The notes beneath the pieces are model-generated. The model was not told the DNA's origin and ran no database searches. It saw only the letters and a program-made list of their open reading frames with translations. From Lishizhenia tianjinensis (GTDB lineage: Bacteria; Bacteroidota; Bacteroidia; Flavobacteriales_D; Crocinitomicaceae), in contig NZ_FPAS01000002.1 in assembly GCF_900116425.1 (NCBI RefSeq), positions 576,537-640,536 on the forward strand: a stretch of 64,000 bases of DNA, written 5' to 3'. Positions 1-9,500 of the stretch are shown piece by piece; position 1 is the first letter of the stretch; each line of letters opens with the position of its first letter. The position numbers and the translations under genes are program-made.

Positions 1-96
1 GACGGTTACAGAAAAGGAAATGATATTTTACGAGCGAATGGTCAAATGCCAGGTGTATTCCAGTTTACGATAGGAACGAACATCGGAGATCTTTAA
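1..96 (+). CDS. C-terminal end of an outer-membrane beta-barrel protein, probably BamA (partial)
   Basis: Frame 1 is open from the window edge to a TAA at 94-96 and gives 31 residues ending in PGVFQFTIGTNIGDL. The alternating hydrophobic pattern FQFTIG near the end looks like the last strand of an outer-membrane barrel. In Bacteroidota, bamA is commonly followed by two ompH/skp genes and murI, which is exactly what follows here, so BamA (the Omp85 barrel assembly factor) is the likeliest identity. The last residue is Leu rather than the usual Phe. Only the tail is visible, so the assignment rests mostly on neighbourhood. Confidence 0.55.
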   Translation, partial: DGYRKGNDILRANGQMPGVFQFTIGTNIGDL

Positions 97-148
97 TCTA
101 TCACAATAAAAATATTATTTTCGTCGTTCGACTGTCAAATTAAAAATT

Positions 149-667
149 ATGAGAACTTTAGCTTTATCACTTTTATTGGTTATTGGCACGGCCTTTGCTT
201 CGTATGGTCAGAAGTATGGATACATTGATTCTGATTTCATTTTGGAGAACATGCCAGAGTATCAAGAAGCCAAGGAGAAATTAGATAAGTTTGCTGCTCG
301 TTGGCAAAAAGAGATCCAGGATAGATACGTTGTTATCAAAAAGAAGAAAGACGAGTTTGATAGAGTAGAGGCAGTACTTCCTGACGAAGAAAGAGAAGCA
401 CGTAAGTTAGAGATAGAAACTTTAGAGAACGAAACTTTGGAATTGCAGCAATTGCGTTTTGGTGTTAATGGAGATTTGTTTGCGAAAAGAAAAGAATTGA
501 TTCAGCCCATACAAGATAAAGTATTTGAGGCTCTTGAAAAAATTGCTAATGCCGGTAAATATGCGTTTGTATTTGATAAAGCAAATCAATCAAACCTTAT
601 ATTTGCAGACCCTAAATACGATCTAAGTAAAAGAGTTTTAAGAGAATTAGGCGTTAGCATTAAATAG
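149..667 (+). CDS. Skp/OmpH-family periplasmic chaperone
   Basis: 172 residues with a cleavable signal peptide (MRTLALSLLLVIGTAFASYG, 1-20) followed by a long charged helical stretch (about 45-125) rich in Lys, Glu and Arg, typical of the coiled-coil tentacles of Skp/OmpH. Skp-family trimers hold unfolded outer-membrane proteins on their way to the BAM complex. The C-terminal part (about 120-170: EALEKIANAGKYAFVFDKAN) matches the body-domain segment of the family. It sits between a barrel gene and a second ompH copy, 17 bases upstream of the latter, so the two are almost certainly co-transcribed. Length is normal for the family. A weak TAnnTTYG-like box lies at 116-123. Confidence 0.88.
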   Translation: MRTLALSLLLVIGTAFASYGQKYGYIDSDFILENMPEYQEAKEKLDKFAARWQKEIQDRYVVIKKKKDEFDRVEAVLPDEEREARKLEIETLENETLELQQLRFGVNGDLFAKRKELIQPIQDKVFEALEKIANAGKYAFVFDKANQSNLIFADPKYDLSKRVLRELGVSIK

Positions 668-684
668 ATAAATTAAGAAAGAAA

Positions 685-1227
685 ATGATGAAAAGATTAT
701 TAGTAGCGTTTGTAGCATTGTTATTTACAGGATTGGTATCTGCTCAAAGTGTAGCACATTGTGATTATGCAGCTGTATTCGATACAATGCCATCTGCAAT
801 TCAAGCACAGAAGGATATTAGTGAGTTAAGAGAGTACTACGCGAAAGAATTGGAAGAGGATCAATTGAAATTACAAGAGGCATACCAAAGATACCAAGTA
901 GAAGGAGCAAATCTTTCTCCAGTATTACGTCAGCGTGAAGAGAAAAGAATCCAAGAAATGAGTGCGGCTTTAGATAAGAAGAGTCAGAATTATGATGCTG
1001 ACTTGCAAAGTTTTTATCAAAAGAAAATGGCACCGTTAAACGAATTGATGAACGAGGCTATTGAAAATGTAGCAAAAGCGAATAAGATTGATTACGTTCT
1101 AGACAAAAATTCTGTGTTGTTTGCAGGTGGTAAGGATGTTACCAATCTAGTGATTGCTGAAGTGTTGAAGTTGGATGTACCTAAAACTACTGGTACGGAA
1201 ACAGCTCCAGCTACTGGTGGACAATAG
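685..1227 (+). CDS. Skp/OmpH-family periplasmic chaperone, second copy
   Basis: 180 residues; signal peptide at 1-21 (ends VSAQ), helical charged middle (about 45-120) and the family's C-terminal body segment (EAIENVAKANKIDYVLDKNS). It ends in a short low-complexity Thr/Ala/Pro/Gly tail (TGTETAPATGGQ) that the upstream copy lacks. Tandem ompH genes between bamA and murI are normal in Flavobacteriia. The two copies are clearly diverged, so this is an old duplication. ATG codons lie at 685 and 688; either could start the protein. A hairpin terminator at 1251-1280 closes the transcript. Confidence 0.88.
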   Translation: MMKRLLVAFVALLFTGLVSAQSVAHCDYAAVFDTMPSAIQAQKDISELREYYAKELEEDQLKLQEAYQRYQVEGANLSPVLRQREEKRIQEMSAALDKKSQNYDADLQSFYQKKMAPLNELMNEAIENVAKANKIDYVLDKNSVLFAGGKDVTNLVIAEVLKLDVPKTTGTETAPATGGQ

Positions 1228-1242
1228 AAAAGAAATTTTAAA

Positions 1243-1250
1243 TAACTTTG
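1243..1250 (+). promoter_or_regulatory. candidate -7 promoter element for murI
   Basis: TAACTTTG fits the Bacteroidota -7 consensus TAnnTTTG. It lies 30 bases before the murI ATG and directly abuts the hairpin terminator of the upstream ompH genes. No good TTG -33 box is visible at the expected spacing, so confidence is moderate. Confidence 0.4.
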
Positions 1251-1280
1251 AGTCGAGTAAATTATTGCTCGACTTTTTTT
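1251..1280 (+). terminator. Rho-independent terminator after the ompH pair
   Basis: Perfect 7-bp stem AGTCGAG / CTCGACT with a 10-base loop, followed by an uninterrupted run of T ending immediately before the ATG of murI at 1281. This position argues that murI starts at 1281 and not at the upstream in-frame TTG at 1248. Confidence 0.8.
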
Positions 1281-2111
1281 ATGCAAAATAATCACAAAGG
1301 ATACATTGGTGTTTTTGACTCTGGATACGGTGGACTAACCATATTGAAAGAGTTTCAAAAACGTTTGCCACAATACGATTACATTTATTTGGGTGATAAT
1401 GCAAGGGCTCCTTATGGAACACGTTCCTTTGAAGTTGTATATCAATATACCTTAGAATGTGTAGAGTTTTTGTTTGCTCAAGGATGTGAAATCATCATTT
1501 TAGCTTGTAATACAGCAAGTGCACAAGCGTTAAGAACGATACAACAGAAAGTCTTACCTATAAAATATCCGGGTAAAAAAGTTTTAGGTGTTTTACGACC
1601 AAGCACGGAGATGGTTGGAGAATTAAGTAAAACAAAGGTGGTAGGTGTTCTGGCCACTACGGGTACAGTCAAATCAGAATCTTACAAGATAGAAATAGAA
1701 AAATTCACCCCAGGTGTAAAAGTGGTACAACAGGCATGTCCTTTATGGGTGCCTATTATTGAAGCGAATCAGCATACTACTAAGGAGGGAGAAGCTATTT
1801 TTAAAAAGGATATAGATGTTTTTCTTGAGGCACACCCGAAAGTGGATACCATAGTTTTGGGATGTACACATTACCCCTTAATCTATAACTATCTAAGGTC
1901 TATTATCCCTGCTCACATTCAGTTAGTAACCCAAGGTGAAATTGTAGCTGAACGTCTAGAGGATTATTTGAATCGACATACCGAGATTAGTACTCGATTA
2001 AATAGAGGAACAACGCTTCAATTTTATTCTTCAGAAAATTCAGAAGACTTCAAGTCGTACCTCAAGGAAAATGACTGGGGAGATCAAAAAGTAAATCATT
2101 TTACATTATAG
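1281..2111 (+). CDS. murI: glutamate racemase
   Basis: Cytoplasmic enzyme interconverting L- and D-glutamate, which supplies D-Glu for peptidoglycan stem peptides. From ATG 1281 the product is 276 residues. It carries the three family signatures: DSGYGG (Asp13), ACNTAS with catalytic Cys76, and GCTHYP with catalytic Cys195. The 1281 start is preferred because the ompH terminator lies directly upstream and because the DSGYGG motif then falls at the usual distance from the N-terminus. The next gene begins 2 bases after its stop, so the two share a transcript. Full length, all key residues present. Confidence 0.96.
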   Translation: MQNNHKGYIGVFDSGYGGLTILKEFQKRLPQYDYIYLGDNARAPYGTRSFEVVYQYTLECVEFLFAQGCEIIILACNTASAQALRTIQQKVLPIKYPGKKVLGVLRPSTEMVGELSKTKVVGVLATTGTVKSESYKIEIEKFTPGVKVVQQACPLWVPIIEANQHTTKEGEAIFKKDIDVFLEAHPKVDTIVLGCTHYPLIYNYLRSIIPAHIQLVTQGEIVAERLEDYLNRHTEISTRLNRGTTLQFYSSENSEDFKSYLKENDWGDQKVNHFTL

Positions 2112-2113
2112 AT

Positions 2114-2635
2114 ATGGCGCTTGTAAAAGCATGTAGAGGTAAGTCACCACAATTCGGTGCAGATAACTGGTTGGCAGAAAACGCAACCGTGGTTGGCGAT
2201 GTTGTAACCGGGAAAGATTGTTCCATTTGGTTTAACGCTGTTATCCGTGGAGATGTTAACAGTATAGTACTCGGTGATTTGGTAAATGTTCAAGACGGTG
2301 CAGTTATTCATTGTACCTATGAAAAAACCAAGACTTTTATCGGAGATCGCGTGAGTATAGGACATAATGCCTTGGTTCATGGTTGTACTGTAGAATCAGA
2401 TGTATTAATAGGTATGGGCTCTATCGTTATGGACAATTGTTACATAGAGTCTGGGTCCATCATTGCGGCGGGAGCAGTTTTGTTAGAGGGAACACGTGTA
2501 GAGAAAGGATCTGTGTATGCAGGAGTCCCAGCCAAAAAAGTAAAAGCAATTTCACCAGAACTATTTGAAGGTGAAGTTCAGCGCATAGCTCAAAATTACA
2601 AGAAGTATTCTTCGTGGTTTAAAGACGAAGAATAG
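2114..2635 (+). CDS. gamma-carbonic-anhydrase-like hexapeptide-repeat protein
   Basis: 173 residues built almost entirely of left-handed beta-helix hexapeptide repeats (for example VVGDVV, SIVLGD, VSIGHN, VLIGMGS). Three histidines at 66, 84 and 89 match the zinc ligands of the gamma-carbonic-anhydrase group (YrdA/CaiE/PaaY type). These proteins form trimers with the metal at subunit interfaces. Some members hydrate CO2 or hydrolyse thioesters and many have no known substrate, so the activity is not certain. It starts 2 bases after murI and probably depends on that promoter. An acyltransferase role is less likely because the three His ligands are intact. Confidence 0.85.
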   Translation: MALVKACRGKSPQFGADNWLAENATVVGDVVTGKDCSIWFNAVIRGDVNSIVLGDLVNVQDGAVIHCTYEKTKTFIGDRVSIGHNALVHGCTVESDVLIGMGSIVMDNCYIESGSIIAAGAVLLEGTRVEKGSVYAGVPAKKVKAISPELFEGEVQRIAQNYKKYSSWFKDEE

Positions 2636-2695
2636 ACCTGTATATTATTAAGGTAATGTGAATTTCTTTCTAAAATTTAGGCGAAATTCTCTCCT

Positions 2696-2703
2696 TATCT
2701 TTG
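2696..2703 (+). promoter_or_regulatory. candidate -7 element for the TonB-receptor/T9SS/PorV operon
   Basis: TATCTTTG matches TAnnTTTG exactly and lies about 120 bases before the ATG at 2823, in the only sizeable gap (187 bases) upstream of the operon. It implies a leader of roughly 115 bases. A convincing -33 TTG is not visible. Confidence 0.45.
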
Positions 2704-2822
2704 TTAACAGTAAATTGTCAAAAAAGCCCTCGATTTTTAGCTTAATTTAACGTATCACGGCTATTTTTCCTATATTTACTGCTTTGTTGCTAAAAGAAAG
2801 TATAATAAATTAAACTGTTCTT

Positions 2823-5800
2823 ATGTTTAGAAAACTCAACTTGTTATTGACAAGTATCTTACTGACAGTGGCTTACAGCTTCGGTCAGACAGGTCTGGGT
2901 ACCCTGAAAGGTTCCGTTATTGACCGGGATACGAAAGAAACGCTGCCCTTCGTTAAGGTAGTATTAATTCAAGCGGACCAAGTGAAAGGTGGTGCGCAAA
3001 CTGATTTTGACGGAAAATTCCAGATTAACTCGATTAACCCTGGAACTTACGATGTTGAATTCAGATCTAGTGAAGGTTATTCTCCTTTAAGATTGACTAG
3101 TGTAATCATTACAGGGGATAAAATTACGTTCTTGGATGAAACCGAGATGAGTAAGCCGAGTGAAATCCAAGATTTGGAGGAAGTAGAGATTGTTGCTTAC
3201 TCTGTACCATTGATCGATAAAGATGGTGGTGCTTCAGGAGCTACAGTAACAAGAGAGGACATCTCGAGATTACCTGTTCGTTCTGCTGCTGGTGTTGCTG
3301 GTACAGTTGGAGGGGTAAACACGGATGAAGGATCAGGAGATATTTCTGTTCGTGGTTCTCGTTCTGATGCAACTTACTTCTACATTGATGGTATTAAAGT
3401 ACGTGGTTCATCTTCTTTACCTAAAAGTGCGATTCAGGAAGTATCTGTAATTACAGGTGGTCTTCCAGCAAACTACGGGGATGCAACAGGGGGGATTATC
3501 TCTGTAACAACAAGAGGACCATCGGCGCGTTACTTCGGGTCAATTGAAGCAGTTTCTTCAGGGTTTTATTTTCATGGTCAAGACCCAAGTGGTTACGATG
3601 GAAAAGTTATAGGTTTAGATAACTACGGTTACAACTTAGTGGAAGGTTTATTATCTGGTCCACTTTTGATGCGTAAAGACGAAAATGGAGAGAAGACAGA
3701 TCCTATCTTAGGATTCTTGGTTTCTTTAAACTATACAGACATTTTAGATGGTAGACCTTTAAGCGGAGGTTCTTACCGTATTAAGCAGGATGTTAGAGAA
3801 GAGTTGTTGGCAAATCCTTTACGTCCATCAGGACAAGGAGTTGGTAACTTCCATAACGCTAACTTTTTAAGAGCAGATGATTTTGAGTTGACTAAATACA
3901 GAATGAATGCTAGAAGTAGATCGTTAACATCTGCTTTGAAGATCGATGTTAATACCGGACCATCTGTAAACTTAACATTCGGTGGATCTTTGAACTACAA
4001 TACAGGGAAGAACTACTCTAGAAATGCTTCTTTATTGAACTTTACAAACTTTGGAACTTACACAGCGTTAGACTGGAGAGTTTACGGTAGGTTTACACAA
4101 CGTTTTGTTAACGATACTGAAGGTTCTTCTTCTAAAGTGAAGAGTGCATTCTACTCTTTAATGGTTGACTACTCGAACTCAACGCGTCAGTCTTTTGATG
4201 ACAACCACAAGTTTGATGTATTCAAATACGGTCACGTAGGTACATTTACAACTACAAGAAGACCATCTTACGAATTTAATCAGTCAGGAGATAGTTTAAT
4301 TCACAATGGTTTCGAAGATGTAAGAGTAGACTTTACTCCATCTGCAGAAAATGAAGCCTTAGCTGCAATTACTTCTCAGTACTACGATTTATACGCAGAC
4401 GATCCAACAGGAAGATACCAAAACTTGAACCAAATTGTTGCAGGTAACGCATTAAGAAATGGTGACTTACCAGGTAACGTTTACAGTTTATGGGATAACA
4501 TTGGTTCTCCAGCAAACGGTTTCTCTAAGTCAGAAGCTGAGCAGTTCCGTGTAACTGGATCAGGATCTGTAAATATTGGTGACCACTCAATCTCTTTAGG
4601 TTTCGAATACGAACAAAGATGGGATAGAGGATGGGGATCTGGTAACCCAGCAGGAATTTGGTCAGTTGCGCGTCAGTACGCTAACTTCCACATTTCGGAA
4701 TTAGACAAAAACCAAGCAACTTACGAATTCAACGGTACTTTCCCACAAGTAACATACGAAAGATTAAACTCTGGATATGCTTACACTTCTGGAACAGGAA
4801 ACTACGGTGGAGCTAGAGAGGCAGACGAGCAATACTTCTTTGATTACAACTTAAGAAATGCTTTAGGTTTACCAGTTGACGGTACAGACTTTATCGATAT
4901 CGATGCATTGGATCCTAACATTTTCTCTTTAGATATGTTCTCTCCAGACGAATTATTCAACTCTGGAAATAGCTACATTTCTTACTACGGTTACGATCAC
5001 ACAGGTCAAAAAGTAAGTGGAAGAACAGACATCAATTCTTACTTCAACGACTACGATGAAAATGGAAACTACCAAAGATTCATTGGTGCTTACCAACCAA
5101 TTTACATCGCAGGTTACATCATGGATAAGTTTGCTTTTGACGATATCGTATTTAACGTAGGTTTAAGGGTAGATATCTTTGATGCGAACCAACCAGTATT
5201 GAAAGATAAATACTTAATCTACAATGCGAACACTGTAGCTGAAGCAAGAGCAACTGGAAATGACTGGGTTAATATCCCGTCTAACATGGGAGATGATTAC
5301 GTTGTTTATGTAAATGATGTAAACGATCCTTCAGCAATTAATGGATTTAGAAATGATGAGACTTGGTACAATGCAGAAGGTGTTGTTGTAGAAGATCCAA
5401 GTGTATTAAGAGGATCTGCAGGTATTGCTCCATGGTTGAAAAACCCAGGACAAGAAACACCAGACGCAAGTGCATTCGAAGATTACACATCTCAAATTAA
5501 CTTGATGCCAAGGATTGCATTCTCTTTCCCTATTTCTGATGAAGCTTCTTTCTTCGCGAACTACGACATCTTAACAAAGCGTCCAACTTCAGGAGTAAGA
5601 TTTAACCCATTAGAATACCAATTTATTCAGAGTTCTACAGGAGTTATTAATAACTCTAACTTAAGACCAGAGAAAACAATTGATTACGCAATTGGATTCC
5701 AACAGGTATTAACTAGAACTTCATCTTTGAAAATTAATGCATTCTACCGTGAGCAAAGAGATCAAGTTCAGGTAAGAAACGTTTTCGAAGCATACCCGAA

Positions 5801-6554
5801 TACTTACAAGACTTATGGTAACCGTGACTTCGGTACTGTAAAAGGTGTTACTATCGCTTACGATTTGAGAAGAACAGGAAACGTAAGAATGACAGCTAAC
5901 TACACATTACAGTTCGCAGACGGTACTGGATCAAGTTCTCAAACGGCTTTAAGTTTAGTTAACTCTGGACAGCCTAACTTAAGAACTATCTTCCCTTACT
6001 CTTTCGATCAAAGACATGCTTTCGCAATCACATTTGATTACAGATATGGAAAAGGTGAAGGACCAGTTATCAATAACGTTCACTTCTTAGAAAATGCAGG
6101 TTTAAACATTGTTACAAACATTAACTCTGGAACTCCTTACTCAGCGTCTCAACAAGTTTACGCTTCTGTAAGTTCTGCACCAGGTGCACCTACATTACAA
6201 GGAACAATGAACGGTTCTAGAAAACCATGGACATACAGATTAGACTTACAGTTAGATAAAAACTGGGAGTTAGAGTTCGGTAAAGATGAAGAAGGTAACA
6301 AAACGAAAAAAGCTTACTTAAACGCTTACGTTCGTGTTACAAACATCTTTAACGCACAAAATATTTTGAGTGTATACAGAGCAACTGGATCAGCAACTGA
6401 TGACGGTTACTTAGGAGATGCTCAATATGAAGTCACTATTCAAAACCAATTAGACGAGCAATCGTTTAGAGATTATTACTTACTAAAAGTGGATAACCCT
6501 TACAACGTATCTTCTCCAAGAACTATTCGTTTAGGTGTGAAAATTGATTTTTAA
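2823..6554 (+). CDS. TonB-dependent receptor with N-terminal carboxypeptidase-regulatory-like domain
   Basis: 1243-residue outer-membrane protein. Signal peptide at 1-22 (ends SFGQ); carboxypeptidase-regulatory-like beta-sandwich at about 28-110 (GSVIDRDTKETLPFVKV ... DFDGKFQINSINPGTYDV); plug at about 125-235, with DISVRGSRSDATYFYIDGIKV and GGLPANYGDATGGIISVTTR; then a large barrel of Tyr/Asn/Gly-rich strands. The segment NLRPEKTIDYAIGFQQ is typical of the barrel. Such receptors move ligands across the outer membrane using TonB/ExbBD energy; the ligand cannot be read from the sequence. The gene uses many AAC, TAC and TTC codons, which suggests high expression. It heads a three-gene operon with a T9SS-sorted protein and a PorV-family barrel, so its job may be surface assembly as much as uptake. 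Confidence 0.9.
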   Translation: MFRKLNLLLTSILLTVAYSFGQTGLGTLKGSVIDRDTKETLPFVKVVLIQADQVKGGAQTDFDGKFQINSINPGTYDVEFRSSEGYSPLRLTSVIITGDKITFLDETEMSKPSEIQDLEEVEIVAYSVPLIDKDGGASGATVTREDISRLPVRSAAGVAGTVGGVNTDEGSGDISVRGSRSDATYFYIDGIKVRGSSSLPKSAIQEVSVITGGLPANYGDATGGIISVTTRGPSARYFGSIEAVSSGFYFHGQDPSGYDGKVIGLDNYGYNLVEGLLSGPLLMRKDENGEKTDPILGFLVSLNYTDILDGRPLSGGSYRIKQDVREELLANPLRPSGQGVGNFHNANFLRADDFELTKYRMNARSRSLTSALKIDVNTGPSVNLTFGGSLNYNTGKNYSRNASLLNFTNFGTYTALDWRVYGRFTQRFVNDTEGSSSKVKSAFYSLMVDYSNSTRQSFDDNHKFDVFKYGHVGTFTTTRRPSYEFNQSGDSLIHNGFEDVRVDFTPSAENEALAAITSQYYDLYADDPTGRYQNLNQIVAGNALRNGDLPGNVYSLWDNIGSPANGFSKSEAEQFRVTGSGSVNIGDHSISLGFEYEQRWDRGWGSGNPAGIWSVARQYANFHISELDKNQATYEFNGTFPQVTYERLNSGYAYTSGTGNYGGAREADEQYFFDYNLRNALGLPVDGTDFIDIDALDPNIFSLDMFSPDELFNSGNSYISYYGYDHTGQKVSGRTDINSYFNDYDENGNYQRFIGAYQPIYIAGYIMDKFAFDDIVFNVGLRVDIFDANQPVLKDKYLIYNANTVAEARATGNDWVNIPSNMGDDYVVYVNDVNDPSAINGFRNDETWYNAEGVVVEDPSVLRGSAGIAPWLKNPGQETPDASAFEDYTSQINLMPRIAFSFPISDEASFFANYDILTKRPTSGVRFNPLEYQFIQSSTGVINNSNLRPEKTIDYAIGFQQVLTRTSSLKINAFYREQRDQVQVRNVFEAYPNTYKTYGNRDFGTVKGVTIAYDLRRTGNVRMTANYTLQFADGTGSSSQTALSLVNSGQPNLRTIFPYSFDQRHAFAITFDYRYGKGEGPVINNVHFLENAGLNIVTNINSGTPYSASQQVYASVSSAPGAPTLQGTMNGSRKPWTYRLDLQLDKNWELEFGKDEEGNKTKKAYLNAYVRVTNIFNAQNILSVYRATGSATDDGYLGDAQYEVTIQNQLDEQSFRDYYLLKVDNPYNVSSPRTIRLGVKIDF

Positions 6555-6573
6555 TTAAAAGAAGTTAACAGTT

Positions 6574-9500
6574 ATGAAATTTTATTTATCAGCATTATTG
6601 TTTCTCGGAACCGTCTTTGGTGCACACGCATACTTAGGACCTGAAGAGCAAAACAGTATACAAGGGAATGGCGGAAATGGTTCTGTTATTGTCCCAAAAG
6701 CTAACTGTCCGAATTCGAATGCAAGATTATTCACCGATTTTAACGATGTAAGAGCATTGATAGAAGTAGGTGGGTCTCTATGGCAAAATAGAACTACGGG
6801 TAGTGCATCATACGAGGTGCCTGTTGGATCAGGTAACCACGTAATTTTCTCTGGATCTATCTGGATGGGTGGAACAGATGTTAACGGTCAGCTTAAATTA
6901 GCAGCCGTGAAATTTAGAACTCAAGGTAACGACTTCTGGGGTGGACCTTTAAGTGTTACTATTGGATCAGGTAACTTTGATCCGAATGCACCAGTAGGTG
7001 ATGACGCTATCCGTGACTTCGGTGCGGCAACTATCGATCCTGATGTGTGTATTGAATATGATAAGTTCTTTACTATTGAGAAATCAGAGGTGATTAAATT
7101 CAACTTGAAATATGAGTGTGATTTAGATCCTAACTGTGAGGATGTTTATGAAATATCTTCAGAAGCTCAAAACGTAATTAACAACTGGCCAGCTCACGGT
7201 GACGTGACGAGAGGTCAGGATTTCTACTTAGCTCCTTTCTACGATAGAGATGGAGATGGTGTGTACGATCCTACAGCAGGTGATCACCCTTGGTTTGATG
7301 ATATCTTAGGAAGAGACGATGTAGTTTGTGGAGTAGACAGACGTGTAACATTGTTCGGAGATATCTCTAACTGGTGGGTATTTAATGATAAAGGAAACAT
7401 TCACACAGAATCAGGTGGTGCTCCAATCGGTATGGAAATCCACGCTCAGGCATTCTCATTCGCTACTAATGATGAAGTGAATAAAATGACTTTCTACAAC
7501 TATGAGATGATTAACCGTGGTACACAAACATTGTACGATACTTACTTCTCTCAGTATGTAGATGCGGATATCGGATACTCTTTTGATGACTACGTAGGAT
7601 GTGACGTATCAAGAGGTTTAGGTTTTGCTTACAACGGTAACAACAATGACCCAGGTCAAGGTGGTTCTCCAGGATATGGTTCTAACCCTCCAGCGGTTGG
7701 TGTTGACTTCTTTGAAGGACCTTACCAAGATGCAGATGGTATTGATAACGTTGGTCCTCACTTTGAAGAGATCAATGGTGTAACTGAATTCATTCAACCA
7801 ACAGTAAATGAAGCGTTGAACGGAAACGGTATTGTTTACGGTGGTATTGGTATTGGATACTCAGACGGAATTGTTGATAACGAACGTTTCGGTATGAGAA
7901 GATTTAACTACTACAACAATGGTTCTAACGGTAGTTCTGACCCATTGTCAACGGCTCCAACACAGTTCTACAACTACATGACAGGTTTATGGAGAGATGG
8001 TTCTCAAAACTTCTACGGAGGTACGGGTTACCAAGGTTCTAATGGTGTTACTACAATTCCTGCAGATTACCTTTACCCAGGAGATTCAGATCCATTAAAC
8101 TGGGGTACAGCAGGTGTTGATCCAGGATGGGATTGGTCAGAAACTAATGCAGACGGAAACTTTGCTTCTAATGATGCATTGGATAGACGTTTCTTACAGT
8201 CAGCTGGTCCATTTACATTAACTCCAGGTGCTGTAAACAACTTAACTGTTGGGGTTATCTTTGGTCAGTCATTCTCAGGTGATGCTTACGCTTCAGTAGA
8301 ATCTGTAAAATTAGCGGATACAAAAGCACAAGCATTATTCGATAACTGTTTCAAAATCTTAGATCCGCCAAGTGCTCCTATCTTAGAAATTCAGGAATTA
8401 GAAAATGAGTTGATTTTAACGATTTCTAATCCATTCGGAAATAACGTAAACGAAGAGTACGAAGAAGAGGATAACATTAACATTGTTGATCCAATTAACG
8501 ATGCTCCTTACGATAAGTTCTACAGATTCGAAGGTTACCAGATTTACCAAATGATAGATGACGAAGCAACAGTTTCTGATATCGGTGATATTGACAAAGC
8601 TCGTTTAGTAGCACAGTGTGATATTGAAAATGATGTAGATCGTTTAATCAACTTTGAATTTGATGAGCAATTAGGTTTCTCTACACCAGTTGAGAAAGTT
8701 GATGGTGAAAACAAAGGTATTCGTCACTCATTCTCATTAGTAGAAGATGCGTTTGCTCAAGGTGCTCAAAAGAACCTTGTGAACCACAAGACGTACTACT
8801 ACATTGCTATTGCTTACGCATACAATAACTACAAAGATTATGATCCAACTGATCCATTGAAATTAGATGGTCAGCAGATGCCATACATTTCTTCTCGTTT
8901 GTCAGCAGACGGAAGTGGTATTAAGCCGGTAATTGGTATCCCACACAACCCTATGCCAGAAGCAGGAGGAACTGAATTCCACTTGAACTATGGTGACGCT
9001 CCTTACATTACAAGATTGGATGGTACAGGTAACGGTGGTAGATCTATTGATTTAACTCCAGAGTCTGAAGAGGCGATTTTAAACAGTCCAACTTCTTCAT
9101 TCGCAACTCCTACTTATACTACAAATGGTGCTCCAATTAATGTAAAAGTTATTGACCCATTAAGTTTAGTAGATGGTATCTACACTTTGAAGTTTGTTGA
9201 TTACGGTGATATTGATACAGCTTCTTGGATCTTAGAAAGACAGAATAAAGTAACAGGTGAAATCCAAACGATTGAATCTGAAAGAACGATTAACTTGAAC
9301 AACGAACAATTAATTCCAGACTGGGGTATTTCAGTTCAGATTGATCAATCTTACTACAGATGTCCAATCGCAATTTGTCAGGATTCAAGAGAATTAACTT
9401 CTCCAATTGAAGCGACTATAGAGTTCGCGGATTCATCTAAGAGATGGTTATCAGGAGTTCAGGATAACGATGCATTCTACCCAACAAACTGGATTACTTC

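Noticed and set aside
2636-2822. Riboswitch in the long leader of the TonB-receptor operon
   Set aside because: No conserved cobalamin, TPP or other riboswitch core could be recognised; AT-rich with no strong stems.
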